From: Centropus unirufus
Lineage: Eukaryota > Chordata > Aves > Cuculiformes > Centropidae
Length of the DNA stretch: 64,000 bases
Assembly (NCBI GenBank): GCA_013397695.1
Contig: VYZI01001052.1
Coordinates: 18,335 to 82,334, forward strand
Direction: 5' to 3'
Each line of letters opens with the position of its first letter. Within the stretch, counting starts at the first letter, position 1. This document shows, one piece after another, positions 8,745 through 21,307 of this stretch. Position numbers and translations under genes: made by a program. A model generated the notes under the pieces. That model was not told where the DNA came from. It ran no database searches and worked only from the letters and a program-made list of their open reading frames with translations.

Positions 8745-11582
8745 TCTTAGTTCTGTGTAGGAAGTGGTGATTTTCGGGTATCTCAACGGTGACAAAGGGC
8801 CCTGTACTTCATCGAGTAAGTACAAAACTTCCGTTTCAAATGGGTTGAAAAGCCATGACTGGTGAGGTAATGTTGTTAAATTCCTGTTTTAAGTGATTGT
8901 TCTTGGGACAAATTTATTAAGGGTGAAAAAACCTTCATGCCGCTGTTTCTTAGAGGGCATTGCCTTCTAGCTGTTAACAAAAAAAGTTACTGTCGTTGGC
9001 TTTTGAGACGATCCCCAGCTCCAAGACTCCTGTATATGCGTGTGTGTATGTATATATAGACTCATTTGAGTTAAAAGCTTGAATTTAGTGAATTTAATTG
9101 AATTTTACAATTCGATTTAATTTCTCGGTTAAGGTGGGTATATTCAATATTAAGTGTATTTTGAATGCCGGCTGCTCTACTTGTTTCTGTGGTAACTATA
9201 CTAGGATTTATTGTCCCAACAGAAATGTTTTCCAAACCCTTTTTGGGGAGCGGAAGGCGTGGGTTTTTTTAGTGAAGGCGCCAGAAGACTTGCCGCCCTC
9301 CCAGGAATAAAGGAGTTCGGTCAGTAGTTTTCTCAGTGCTTTATCACTCGTCGTCTGATTGTCCATGTCGTGAGCAACGCCCCTTGGGCATGTTCAGCCC
9401 CACTCAAACACGTCTAGTTTATACTTGGCATAAGTGAATTTTCAGGCAGTGCTAGCAATACGATGGTAGTAAGGATAATTTTTAGGACCTAAATAGTTGC
9501 TGCTTTTCGCTGGTGTCTTCTGAAAAGCATTCACATCCTTGCTGGTTCTAAGCATCCCAAATACGTTATTAGAGATGCCTATTTGGATCGATTTTTTTAC
9601 AATCTGTGTTTAGGCTTCTGAAAATATTTGCTGAACTGGGCACAGAGGAAGCGTTTTCCAGGGAGTATTAATGCTTTAAAGCTTGACACGAGTCCAGAAC
9701 TATTCTTAAATTGGCACTCTTCCCTATTAGTCGTTTTCTGTGATTTTTCTGAACCAGATTGATAATGATTTTTTTCCCTGACTAAATGCAGCTGTGCAGC
9801 CCTCTGTACTCCTGCTCAATAGATCTGTTGTTGTTGCCTGAAAAATGTAGATTTCCCAAATTTTCTGTCTTTCTGTCACCTTTCAATGTATTTTTTTAAA
9901 AACTAAGGGCAGTTTTACATAATTTGTGGAGCTCGCTCTTTATTAAAGTATAGGAAATAACGTCTTCAGTTTTTTAATGCTGCAAATGATTGAGTAGCTG
10001 TGCTCCTATGAAGCAACGGGATTAAGATGAGTTCAGCTTTCCTTTACACTTAAAATCCACGGAGTACTGTTTAGAGGGAATGTTTCTTTTGGAAAGCCTA
10101 AAACTGCAATATTGGTTTTCTGTTACGGCTATACTATACTGCTGTTATGCTTCTTGAGAAATCTTGCTTTCTCTATCAGGAGCTTGGACTCTGCAGCAAA
10201 ATCTGACCAATCCAGTGCGTCCGCACACCATTTTCTTTCCCTCGTTTTTCCTCCCTTTCAGCCATTTTCTGTTACTTAATCTCGGAGGAGTAAAAGCGGG
10301 GGGGGGGGGTTGTGCAGGAATCATATCGGGAATTAAGATCTACTATGTAATTTATTCCCCCCCCCCTTCCCATTTGTTTATAAACATAGAATTTTTGTTT
10401 TTCAGAAGATGTTTTCCTATTTGCAGTAGATTACTAGTACAATTGCAAAAATGAGTCTTGGTGAAAGCAAACTCGCTTCCTGTTGCTGTCTGTAATAGAT
10501 ATATTTGCATAGATAGATCATGATATGTATATGATAGTAATAAATAAAACAAGTAAAATATTAACTTTTACTATTTCGTATAGTTGATTTTTAATATCTC
10601 CTATAAAGCAATGGTCAGAATACTTATATTTCAGAAGAAGCTTTGGGTCAAAAAAGATGTTGGGGTCAAAAAAGCTGGCTCCAACTTACTGTATGTTCAA
10701 GAAATAAATTATTTTTGAGGAATGAGAGAACTAGTTTTTATTGATGTTAATGTCTATAATTTTTCGAGTATTTTGAAGACCTTGGAATGTTTCAATAAAT
10801 AGGGTATTACCTGGACTCATGCTAGGAGTTGCATGCTTGAATCAGGTAGCACACTAACAATTTATCAGTTCATAGGGACATACATCTGCAAGGTTTTTTG
10901 CCGGAAGGGTGAGTTCGTGTTAACGTTGTACTTCAGTAGCTGAATTTGAAGAAGTTTGGGGGTGTAATGCATTATGGAGGGATGCTAATAACCTATCATG
11001 CTTTGTCCTAGTGGACTAAGCCAGCAATTAGGAAGAATTTACTCTGTGGATTTTGAAGTGTGTAACAGCTGCAGATGGTTGTAGCAGTGCTGTGAGGAGC
11101 ACCAGTAGAATTATAGTAGTTTATATTCTGGACTTTACTCTTCCTTACACAAGTGATAAATCCTGTCTGGGATCCTACTAGTTTGCATACTATATACAAA
11201 CAACAATAAAAATATCAAACCAGATGTAGGCTAGAAAAAGAAAAGCCCTTCATAAATTATGAATAATAAATCGTATGAGGACTAAATTAAACTGGGTTGG
11301 GTTTTTTTCTGCTTTTGTTTTTAGCAAAGATAGATTACTTAAGGAATTGATGGACATCTTGCACTTGCTATAAACATCAGTAAAAAGCTAAACATCAGTT
11401 AAGTGTAGCACAAATCCTGACAGAGATTTGTTAAATTAATTAATGACACACCACAAATAAGTAAGAAAATGGCATTTACCATAGACAGCTAATTTGATGT
11501 AGCATTTTTTTAGTTTGAAACACACAGGTGACTTAGTGCAAGATTTCCTAACTAAGAGTGAGCGATAAAGTGGAGATTCCTC
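8745..11582. other. Intergenic, no gene seen
   Basis: AT-rich spacer. It contains a short TG/TA tract near 9030-9058, a G12 run (10298-10309) and a C10 run (10357-10366), and an orphan CCAAT element at 10193-10213 reported separately. No open frame shows a family signature. Confidence 0.55.
10193..10213 (+). promoter_or_regulatory. Orphan CCAAT-centred element
   Basis: It reads GCAAAATCTGACCAATC (10196-10212). The same element, with extended flanks, occurs at 21711-21734, inverted at 18953-18969, and with one change at 50904-50920. It resembles an extended NF-Y site. No gene follows here, so it may be a promoter relic or drive an unknown RNA. Confidence 0.4.
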
Positions 11583-12053
11583 TGATACCAGAAAGGTTAA
11601 GACTCGTTTTGGAGTTTTAGAAAGCAAGCATCCTTTATCAGGCCTGGACAACATGTTGGAATGATCTCCACCAATCATGTAATGAAACAAAAACTGGTTA
11701 CAGGATATTACATGCATATGTATACATTTTCCCAGAAATCTTGTGCATATTCCATTACTTTCCAAGGTATAATTTTGATGTTTTGAAACTTTGAAAGAGT
11801 CACAAGTCTCGGTAATTTGGAGCTGGCTCCAACTTACTGCTTGACCTTCCCACAATTGCTATCCTCCTAAAAGAATGAGCAAGGCCTGGGATAGAAAAAC
11901 ATGTTATCAAAGAACATCCTGTGTAACCTTCAAAAAACACTCGCTTAGATAAAACTTTAATTTCAAAACCAATATGGCTCAGAAAAAAACTGAACTGCTT
12001 TAGTTTAAAGAAAAATATTCCACTTTTTGTAATAGTAACTGCTTCTTGTATCA
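11583..12053 (-). mobile_element. 3' LTR of decayed provirus
   Basis: This is the downstream LTR of a minus-strand endogenous retrovirus. It begins TGATACAAGAAGC at 12053 and ends GTATCA at 11583, matching the LTRs at 15482-16022 and 4638-5182. A polypurine tract directly precedes it on the minus strand, at 12056-12072. Confidence 0.82.
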
Positions 12054-12274
12054 AATCCCTCCTTTTCTTTTTGGACCTTTGATTCTCATCCAAAGATCCA
12101 CGCCACGCTTCTTCCCACATGATAATAAACAATGTAGAGTAACAATAAAAATAGGCATTTTACACGACTTAATACTGAGAAGACAATCCTTATAACAATT
12201 TAACACTAAAGTTTGTGAAGAGAAAGGCAGCCACCTGGTTAGCTCTATTCCACCTATATTAGTCAAAAAAATAG

Positions 12275-12505
12275 TTAGCCAGTTGCTTTATTCATCCTTT
12301 CTAATTTCCCAAGTTTGACAGGCAACAGCCTGAGTTTGTTCTGTTTGCCAAGATATTCAGTTACATTTCTGATATGAATGCAACGATGATCCATGTCCAA
12401 TTTCAGATCATGACAAACTCCATGCTCTTGGGCCAGCAATAAATTTAAAGCCAGGTGATGTTGTAACACTGCATTAGGATTGGCCTGTACCTGCTGACTG
12501 ATCAA
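12275..12505 (-). pseudogene. Degraded envelope-like fragment of the provirus
   Basis: A 76-codon minus-strand open stretch has the general look of the retroviral transmembrane envelope subunit: a Leu-rich helix region followed by a short Cys-containing loop motif. It has no proper start, lacks the rest of the protein and is surrounded by stop codons. Its position just upstream of the polypurine tract and 3' LTR fits an env remnant. The assignment rests on pattern only. Confidence 0.5.
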
Positions 12506-15481
12506 TTAGAATCCTTTGTCAATAGACTGGCCAATGTTTCCCTTTGTCAAGTAAGATTTCCAATTAGAATCCAATTCTCCAATGCAGTTAATCCTGGCAG
12601 TAAAAAACTTTGTAATCCCTGTCCTATTTTAGTGGATATACTCTGACTTTGCCAGTTATCCTTGTCACTGTCTCTTTTGGTTTTACTCCAATATTGAGGG
12701 TTTATAGAGCTTCATTTTCTGATGGGGCACAGTGTCAGGGGGCCTAAAATTACATATGTATTTTCTTCAGTAAAAGATAATCTGACAGTCTTAAGACCCA
12801 CTTCCAGGTATCCATATGCTGTACCCAGGGCTTAGCACTTCTGCTCTTGGAACAGCTGGACCTGTTGATGCAGGCTTCTTGTAATTATAATGGTCTCTTA
12901 ACAGTAATAATAGCTTTCCCTGTATTATATCTGCTCCTGGCAAAGCCATTTGTGATTTTCTCTGTATGCGGTTTCAGGATAACTGAGGGCAATAAATTTA
13001 CCTTTCCCCATAAGACACAAATTCAAAATATATCTCTGATTTCCTTTTTATCCCACATCTCAGAGCCTTTTCTCAGGCTATTCCATTCTGGTAATTCAGC
13101 CATGTCATTGCTGCAGTTGTTTACACATAGGGTCATTAACCCAGCAGCATCTCACATCTCATTATACCCCGCAAACCAATCTAAAAAATGGTGTTCTTAC
13201 ACGTTCTCTTACACGTTCTGCTCACTTTGGCCTCCCAGGTATATCTCCAGCCCACACTGTCGTGACCACAGCATCTTCAAACTCCTTAGGGTTTATTTTC
13301 CTTGAATGTTGAACACCTGTAGTCGTAAAGCTGTCACTTTGATCTAGTTAGATTCTAGTATATAAACTTCAACTTCCTCTTCTCCAAATGAGCTTCTAGA
13401 TTTTCAACTAAATACTTTCCTAACAATGGCTTTGTGGAGTCTGGCAAATACAAAATCTGATGAGTTACCCACTGTTTTCCTAATTTAAATTTTAAAGATT
13501 TAAAAAAATGGTCATCTTTCCCTGGCTCCCATCGCACCAATTATGCCTATATTTTATATCTTATCATATATTTTATATAGCATTTTTATTAACCTTTCAA
13601 AGTATTCAATACAGAAGACAGCCTTGGTGTCCACCAGAAATTAAATTTCCTCTTCCCCCAACTTGATTTTAACCAGAAATTCTGCAGAAAAGTTCTCTGC
13701 TCCTCTTTAATCCTCTTCTACAGAGAACTGGGGATTTAGTAGGATGCCTTAATTCAAGAGAGGACATTTCTGCTTCCAGTGCCCCTTCTCTTACATTAAC
13801 CACACTGATTTTCTCCAAACTATACCTGGACTTTCTGTTGTAAGGGGCTCCAGACTTGGTCCTTTCCCTTGTATCCTACTTGTATCCTCTTCTTCACAAG
13901 TGTTCCCTTATAGCACAGCTATTAATTTCTCTTTTTATTTTTCCCTGTTCCTGTATGCCACTAAAACAAAATACAATAACTTTCCTGAGTCTTTTGCCTC
14001 AGCTCCTTGAAAAATAGAGCCACTGTTCTCTGTACAATACCTGATATCTGTGTTATGATTCATCAAACAACACTTGTATGATTGTCCTGAAGTCTTTCCA
14101 GTCAGAGTTGTGTATTTTAATCATTATCTCTAAAGTGCTGGCTGTCCAGTCTGGGTTTCTCTATAATTTCCAGCTGCCCACTTCCAATTCTTCAAATCAG
14201 TAATAGAAATAAGAAATAGGGACTTCTACAATAAATCAACAGTTCTGCTTTTCTCCCGGCCTGACATAAGGGAATTTGTATAAATTCTGCCTGTTTACCT
14301 CTCATTCTCCCTGCTACTGGATTGAAACCTTCTGCTTCCATTAATCATCTAATTCCCCCAGCATCATTTTTGTGTTTGTGTACTTCCGATCTCTCATTGT
14401 GAGACCCTCCAAGACAGTGTCCAGAATTGATCAATAAGCCAATTTTGTCCTCAGATTCACTGTATTTTTGTTTTTCACAAATAAGCAGAGCAACATTTTT
14501 TCAAAGCCTTTCCCTTATCTTTTTCAAGGCTAAAGCAGGGAGATTACAAGGCACTAAATTTATATCACATTCTTTAACAGCGCTGGGTTATTCCACAACA
14601 TATAAAACATATCCAAGTACCTAGTTTTGACCCATTTTTGTTCTCTCCTTAAAAAAACATTGATTACAACAGAATTATAATTCTGTGACCTTTTAACAGG
14701 CTGTCGTTCTCCTTATTTATACCCTGGCCATCACTAGTTACATTATTTGAGTAAGTTTTCTTTTATTGCCATTCGCCTTGGAGACTCATCCTTTTTTTTT
14801 CCAGTGCATTAAAATGCACTACAGAGGGGATTTCTAAACAATACAAACAACTCCTTACAACTATTATTCACTCATATTCAAACAGGCAATTGCTGTCAGA
14901 TCACAAACAAAGTGAAAGGCATCACAGTCTCAAGATCTTAAACAAAATATGTCAGCAAACCATGTTAAAATCAGTTCACACAAAACAGGTCAGCAAGGCA
15001 TTCAAACTCAGTTTTCCAAACTTAAACAAAGTAGGACTCTAACACCTCCCATAGACAATTACTATCAGCATTCACAGGAACAGTTACAAACTGAGAGTCC
15101 TTCATGCAGTCAATCACACAGACAATGACGAACCACAAACACACCAAAACCAAAATGAAATTATGTACAGAATTTTATTCATTATGTACCAGATTACAAA
15201 AATACCAAGTTGGAGACTCTAAACCCAAGTCCAGATAAGGCATCTTGCAAGCCAGCCCTGCAGAGGCTCATGCCTCTGACTTATGGGGGAAGGAAACCAA
15301 AACCAAAATCCAAAAAAGATACTTTAATTCTTTAATTCCTACCAGTGGAATCCTTGCTTCCAAGGCGCAGTCCAGCTGGGGTGGTGGTTTCCCACTGAGA
15401 AGTTCTCTGTTGCCAGCTGGAGCATTCTCAACCCCCTGGGCTCCAATATCCTGAAAGCAAGTCCCATCTGAGGTGCCAATA

Positions 15482-16022
15482 TGATACTCTAAATACTGGC
15501 AAATAAAATTCTCTAAGACTTGGAGTTTTAGAAAACAAGCATCCTTTATCAGGCTTGGGGAGCCTGCAGGAGCAATCTCCATCAGTCGTGTGTAAGGAGA
15601 CAAAAGCTGGTTACAGAATATATTCCCCACTTACATGCATATGAATACATTTCCCCAGAAATCTTATGCATATTCCACTACCTTCCAAGGTCCAATATAA
15701 ATGTGATAAAACTTTGAAAGAGTCACAGCTCTTGATAATTTGGAATTGGCTCCATCTTACTGCTTGACCTTGTCTTTGGATGAAAGCAGAGGTGGTTACA
15801 GAAGATCAGACATCTGGCCAGCACATAGCACACCTCACACAAAACTGCTACCATCTTCAAAGAATGAGCAAGGCCCCAGAAAGAAGCTGTCCCAGAAAAA
15901 TATGTTATGAATAAGCATTCTGTGTAACTTTCAAAAACACAGCTGCTTAGATGAAATTTAACTGTACTTTAGTTTAAATCAAAATATTCCACTTTTTATA
16001 ATAGTAATTGCTTCTTGTATTA
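15482..16022 (-). mobile_element. 5' LTR of decayed provirus
   Basis: About 541 bases, with a decayed TG start at 16022 (TA) and a GTATCA end at 15482. It is followed on the minus strand by the primer-binding-site-like stretch at 15461-15478. It shares several blocks with the 11583-12053 LTR but differs by many substitutions and indels, so the insertion is old. Confidence 0.8.
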
Positions 16023-18915
16023 TTTTATCCTGTATAATCACTATACATTTCTGAAGAGCTTCCAAAATTTCCTTGCATGCCTGCCCCATATCATGAATAT
16101 TTGAGATAGTTATAAGAATCCTTCTCTTTTCTCCTGCATTTTTATATGTTGTCCTAAGCACACCATTCCAGTCCATCAAGGATGGATCAGTAAAGAAAAC
16201 AAAATATTGGCCTGTAATAACTTCAGTTTGTGAGGCCATTGAGATGGAGGAATTGTTTCCAGGGGATATATGAGGTAACTTTTCATAAGTAGTCAGTATG
16301 CCAATATTGTAACTCACATTTGCATGCATGGTATAAGAAGCATGAAGGAAAAGGGAAGGCAGATATTTTTTGAGACACTGCCTTTCAGGGGCAACCAAAA
16401 ATTAAATGCCAAACTTTTCATATGTTTCAGACAGCACTTAATGAGTTGGGTTCTGAATATTTTCAGCATTAATTCAGACTACAGATAGTCCATGAAAAGC
16501 AGGCAAGATCCTCTGAACCAATGTGATGAGAAGTCGCCTTTGAGGATTCCTGTGTGCTTTGCTGCAGTCAAACAGCTCACTGTCAAAATCACTGTCACAC
16601 TGAGATTAAAGGATCTCTAAGCAAGGAATCATGCTGGCTGCAGTTCAAGTTAGTTATATAATGAAATCATAGATTCAAGAAAGCATTATTTGGGTTTTTT
16701 TTTCTCTATATTTTATTTTTTTCTTTCTCCTAAAATAATTACAGTGCTAATTGTTGAAATTGAATATTATTTTCATTAGTTGTGCCTGTTTTGATCTTTC
16801 CAGCAGTTCTCCCAAGCAGAATCACTGGACAGATGGCTTGTTTTTTAAGGAAATGGAACATTTCAGGGAAGCTTGTTTACATGAATTTGGATGAGTCCAG
16901 CTCCAGAAGAGATTATTTTAAAAGTCTAATTGAGGTGAATATACAGAAACCAAAGAAAATCTTACCTCTGCATCCAATACCCAGAAAACTGCAACAGCCA
17001 GTTGTGCTGTCAGGCCAGTTGTTGACTTGTTGACGTTTCACTAGTGGTTTAGGCAGATACAGGCAGAGTTTGAGTTCACCTTGTGGCAGCACAAGTGGGG
17101 TCTACACAGAAATAAAATGAATGGCCAATTTAGTATAACATAGTCAATACCGATTACGTGCTACGAGAACTGAATGTCAATTGTTATATGTGTATGTGCA
17201 TGTGTGTATGTAGTTCCTATGTATTTTCAAATGCCTGTAACCTCCGGCTTTAGCTTTGGCTCTCACTTTCGATTTAGCCCAAATAGGAAGCACTTAATTT
17301 ATGCCAGTGAAATTAATCTGGCTGGATTGCCCTGGCATGCAGAGCACTAAGGCAACATTAGATATGTTTAAAAAACCATTGTATTCTATGAACAGTAGCA
17401 TATTTTTTTAAAAAAAGTAGTAATGATTTTGGGTTTTTGTTACTTTGGGGTGGGGTGGGTGGGAGAAAACAAACCCAAAACAAAAGAAACAAAGAAAGAA
17501 CAAAACCCCAAACACATTCAAAGTAGCATTTAAGAGTTATTATTTTTCAGCTATTTGACTAAAACTACAATTTAAAGTTCTCACCAATTCACTGCATAAA
17601 GAAGAGCTCACAGAGCTTCCATAGATACCCTCCATGAGCCTCCTCCAGGTTTTTGCTGTTGCAAAATGGATCATATTGTACTTTTTCTCCGCCTTGAGAT
17701 GTCTTGTTGTACATGTTTCATTGATCCATCAATGCTATGGATATCTTTACTTAACAATTGGGGCCGGAGTTGCTAGTTATATTTTCTTTATAAATATAAA
17801 AGTGTTATCTGACTGGAAACTGAAACACACATATGCTAACAGATCTATCTGTTGCAGAAAATTCACTCTTTTAAACATAGGGATCAAGCAGAAAGCTAAC
17901 TGGGGGTGTTTGTAAAAGTGACTAGGCAGAACAGCAGAGGGGGCCTCACGTCAATGGAAAAAAACATAATTGTATCAGCTATTCTGTTTCCCTAAACGCT
18001 GTAGTAACAATTTCAAAGCTGACAGTTTCCTGAATGATAAAATAGATTCACCTGTAGATTTACATGATTTCATAGAAGAAGGCTGAAAAGTTTTAGAGAA
18101 AGTTGTGTCTGGTGAGGAGGGCAAAAAAAAAAAAGCTGAAAGATAGCACCAGATAGTTAAAGGAAAAAAAAACAACCACAGCCCTGCTGCCTCAAGTTTA
18201 TGTGTTTGGAAAATATTAATACATATAAAGATATATCTGAGTATATAAACCAGGAAAGTTAATAATAATAAAATATTTATCTTTGTTTTGTTTTGAACCA
18301 ATAAAAAATAATGAGCATTTATACTCTGACTGGCACATGTTTATGAAGGAGATATCCTGGGCGTTACTGTGAACCTATTAGAAAAGGCTTTTGTTTCCCT
18401 TAAGATGCTGAGCATGAATTGGTCTATGGCTTTCTCAGTAGAAAGCATCCCCAGAATACGATATTGTAACTTGTGCTGTCTCCTTACAGCCTATTCGATT
18501 AGAATTAGGTTCTCTGCTTTTCTTGCAGTGGTCAGAATATGCTTCATAGGTAAAGGTGTGACAGATAGGTGTTTGCTTGTGTGTGCGCATGTGTTACAAG
18601 AAAAAAGAAAAACAAACCAGACAACTAGTCACCATTCAATCTCTACGAAGAAAATACCGCGTTACATTTTAAAAAGAAAAAAACCAAACCACCAAACTGT
18701 AATCACAGACTGAGAGTTTCCTCTCTGTCCTCCTTTAAGTAACAGATAAGACTAAATAGAAGGAAATAAAGGTCGAAGACGACGAGACTGACAGAGGTTA
18801 TTTAAATATACACGATGAAGATCTCTATGCTGGGAAATATTAAGAACTAAAAAATTTAGAGCAACACAGGAAACGTCCAAGGCACGAGCTGAGCAGGGCT
18901 GGGCGGGCCAGCAGG
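16023..18915. other. Intergenic, no gene recognised
   Basis: AT-rich spacer between the provirus and the inverted repeat. A 126-codon minus-strand open stretch lies at about 16023-16398 next to the LTR; I cannot assign it. Purine- and T-rich tracts occur near 17400-17520. Nothing else is recognisable. Confidence 0.5.
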
Positions 18916-19145
18916 GACGAGCGGCGGGGCGGGAGCGCTAGACGCGGCCCCGGATTGGTCGGATTTTGCCGCAGACCCGCGGGCAGCAAGGAGGGTCGGG
19001 ACCGGAACGAGGACCCAAAATTCGGGCTCGGGGCCGCCAGCCCCACTGTTGCCGCCGGCGGACGCCCGGAGCTGCCTCGGGACAGTCCCCGGCGCACGGT
19101 GGCACAGACAGGATGGGACGAGGAGGGAAATAAACAAAAAGAAGC
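18916..19145 (+). repeat. Inverted repeat, left arm
   Basis: About 230 bases match the reverse complement of 21541-21771 with roughly three differences. The arm is GC-rich and carries an inverted CCAAT element at 18953-18969. It runs straight into the assembly gap, so the true repeat is probably longer. Confidence 0.9.
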
Positions 19146-20105
19146 NNNNNNNNNNNNNNNNNNNNNNNNNNNNNNNNNNNNNNNNNNNNNNNNNNNNNNN
19201 NNNNNNNNNNNNNNNNNNNNNNNNNNNNNNNNNNNNNNNNNNNNNNNNNNNNNNNNNNNNNNNNNNNNNNNNNNNNNNNNNNNNNNNNNNNNNNNNNNNN
19301 NNNNNNNNNNNNNNNNNNNNNNNNNNNNNNNNNNNNNNNNNNNNNNNNNNNNNNNNNNNNNNNNNNNNNNNNNNNNNNNNNNNNNNNNNNNNNNNNNNNN
19401 NNNNNNNNNNNNNNNNNNNNNNNNNNNNNNNNNNNNNNNNNNNNNNNNNNNNNNNNNNNNNNNNNNNNNNNNNNNNNNNNNNNNNNNNNNNNNNNNNNNN
19501 NNNNNNNNNNNNNNNNNNNNNNNNNNNNNNNNNNNNNNNNNNNNNNNNNNNNNNNNNNNNNNNNNNNNNNNNNNNNNNNNNNNNNNNNNNNNNNNNNNNN
19601 NNNNNNNNNNNNNNNNNNNNNNNNNNNNNNNNNNNNNNNNNNNNNNNNNNNNNNNNNNNNNNNNNNNNNNNNNNNNNNNNNNNNNNNNNNNNNNNNNNNN
19701 NNNNNNNNNNNNNNNNNNNNNNNNNNNNNNNNNNNNNNNNNNNNNNNNNNNNNNNNNNNNNNNNNNNNNNNNNNNNNNNNNNNNNNNNNNNNNNNNNNNN
19801 NNNNNNNNNNNNNNNNNNNNNNNNNNNNNNNNNNNNNNNNNNNNNNNNNNNNNNNNNNNNNNNNNNNNNNNNNNNNNNNNNNNNNNNNNNNNNNNNNNNN
19901 NNNNNNNNNNNNNNNNNNNNNNNNNNNNNNNNNNNNNNNNNNNNNNNNNNNNNNNNNNNNNNNNNNNNNNNNNNNNNNNNNNNNNNNNNNNNNNNNNNNN
20001 NNNNNNNNNNNNNNNNNNNNNNNNNNNNNNNNNNNNNNNNNNNNNNNNNNNNNNNNNNNNNNNNNNNNNNNNNNNNNNNNNNNNNNNNNNNNNNNNNNNN
20101 NNNNN
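19146..20105. other. Assembly gap (960 N)
   Basis: It removes the last 34 codons and 3' end of the H2B at 20381. By geometry it may also hide a whole H4 gene; see findings. Confidence 0.95.
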
Positions 20106-20381
20106 AGACGTGATGGTCGAGCGCTTGTTGTAGTGCGCCAGGCGCGACGCCTCGCCGGCGATGCGCTCGAAGATGTCGTTGACGAACGAGTTCATGATGC
20201 CCATGGCCTTGGACGAGATGCCCGTGTCAGGGTGCACCTGCTTCAGCACCTTGTACACGTAGATCGAGTAGCTCTCTTTCCTTGCTCTCTTTCGCTTCTT
20301 GTCGCCCTTTTTCTGGGTCTTAGTGACCGCCTTCTTGGAGCCCTTCTTCGGTGCAGGAGCAGATTTCGCCGGCTCAGGCAT
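20106..20381 (-). CDS. H2B: Histone H2B, KRA variant, 3' part lost in gap
   Basis: The first 92 residues are intact: the standard MPEPAKSAPAPKKGSKK tail, a basic patch with K31-R32-A33, and the histone fold up to KRSTITS. The C-terminal helix and stem-loop fall in the gap; a full 126-residue gene would end near 20001. The promoter has TATA, octamer and CCAAT in H2B order. Unlike the other two H2B genes it has no divergent H2A next to it: the upstream neighbour is the 3' end of an H4. Ala at residue 33 removes a phosphorylatable side chain present as Thr or Ser in the other two copies. Confidence 0.96.
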
Positions 20382-20444
20382 CGTTAAAAGTTTGTTTCCA
20401 GCCTCCTCACTTTACCACAACAACATTGAAAATGGCGCCTCCCC

Positions 20445-20503
20445 CCTCTATTTATAAGGGCGTTATGCAAATTAGGGGATTGTAATCGCTTCATTCCTAT
20501 TGG
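20445..20503 (-). promoter_or_regulatory. H2B promoter
   Basis: Minus strand TATAAATA at 20449-20456, octamer ATTTGCAT at 20465-20472 and CCAAT at 20499-20503. Confidence 0.92.
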
Positions 20504-20841
20504 ACTAAAAAAATACTATCGTAATGCAGTCACTTCCATCCTGTCAACCGTCACAGCTTCGGGGCTGTGTCTGCACCAGTGTTGTGCTCTGCAGTTATAG
20601 TGACCATGTCTTCACTCACTAGCATATTATATCTAAACGCAAAATAAATCTGCTCAGTACTTAAACTTGACAATTACAGAAAAAAATTACTGGATTATAG
20701 TATTGCACAGTTTTGATTTTTTCATTACACCACATGAAATTCTTTTATGAGGACTGTAAATCATTACGGCTTTAGTTATAAGTTTCAACGCAGCTGTGGC
20801 ATTTGAAAAAAAGAAATAAAATTCCAATTCAGTAGTAATGA

Positions 20842-20884
20842 ACAGCTCTCATTGTGAAATTTGTGGGTGGCTCTGAAAAGAGCC
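20842..20884 (-). terminator. H4 3' stem-loop and downstream element
   Basis: Stem-loop at 20869-20884 (loop UUUC); downstream element GAGAGCTGT on the minus strand at 20842-20850. Confidence 0.94.
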
Positions 20885-20920
20885 TTTGTGTTATAAAATC
20901 GTGAAGCTGGAGATACGCGT

Positions 20921-21253
<333 letters not shown>

Positions 21254-21285
21254 TCACGGCACGCCACTAGGCTCGCGGAGGCGCG

Positions 21286-21307
21286 CTTTATTGCCTGGGA
21301 GCCGACC
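21286..21307 (-). promoter_or_regulatory. H4 core promoter elements
   Basis: Minus strand AATAAAG (21286-21292) in the TATA position, with a GGTCGG motif (21302-21307) like the GGTCC element of H4 promoters. Confidence 0.6.

Larger units (their letters stand above)
11583..16022 (-). mobile_element. Decayed endogenous retrovirus
   Basis: About 4.4 kb bounded by two same-sense LTRs. A primer-binding-site-like stretch (TGGCACCTCAGATGGGAC on the minus strand, plus 15461-15478) sits just inside the 5' LTR, and a polypurine tract (12056-12072) just inside the 3' LTR. The internal part is short for a retrovirus and full of stops, so most gag and pol is deleted or unrecognisable. I see no matching target-site duplication at the two ends. 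It is a non-functional fossil. Confidence 0.75.

Noticed and set aside
18840..20381. A 513-codon frame starting with H2B
   Set aside because: It is open only because the 960-base gap has no stop codons. Only residues 1-92 are supported.
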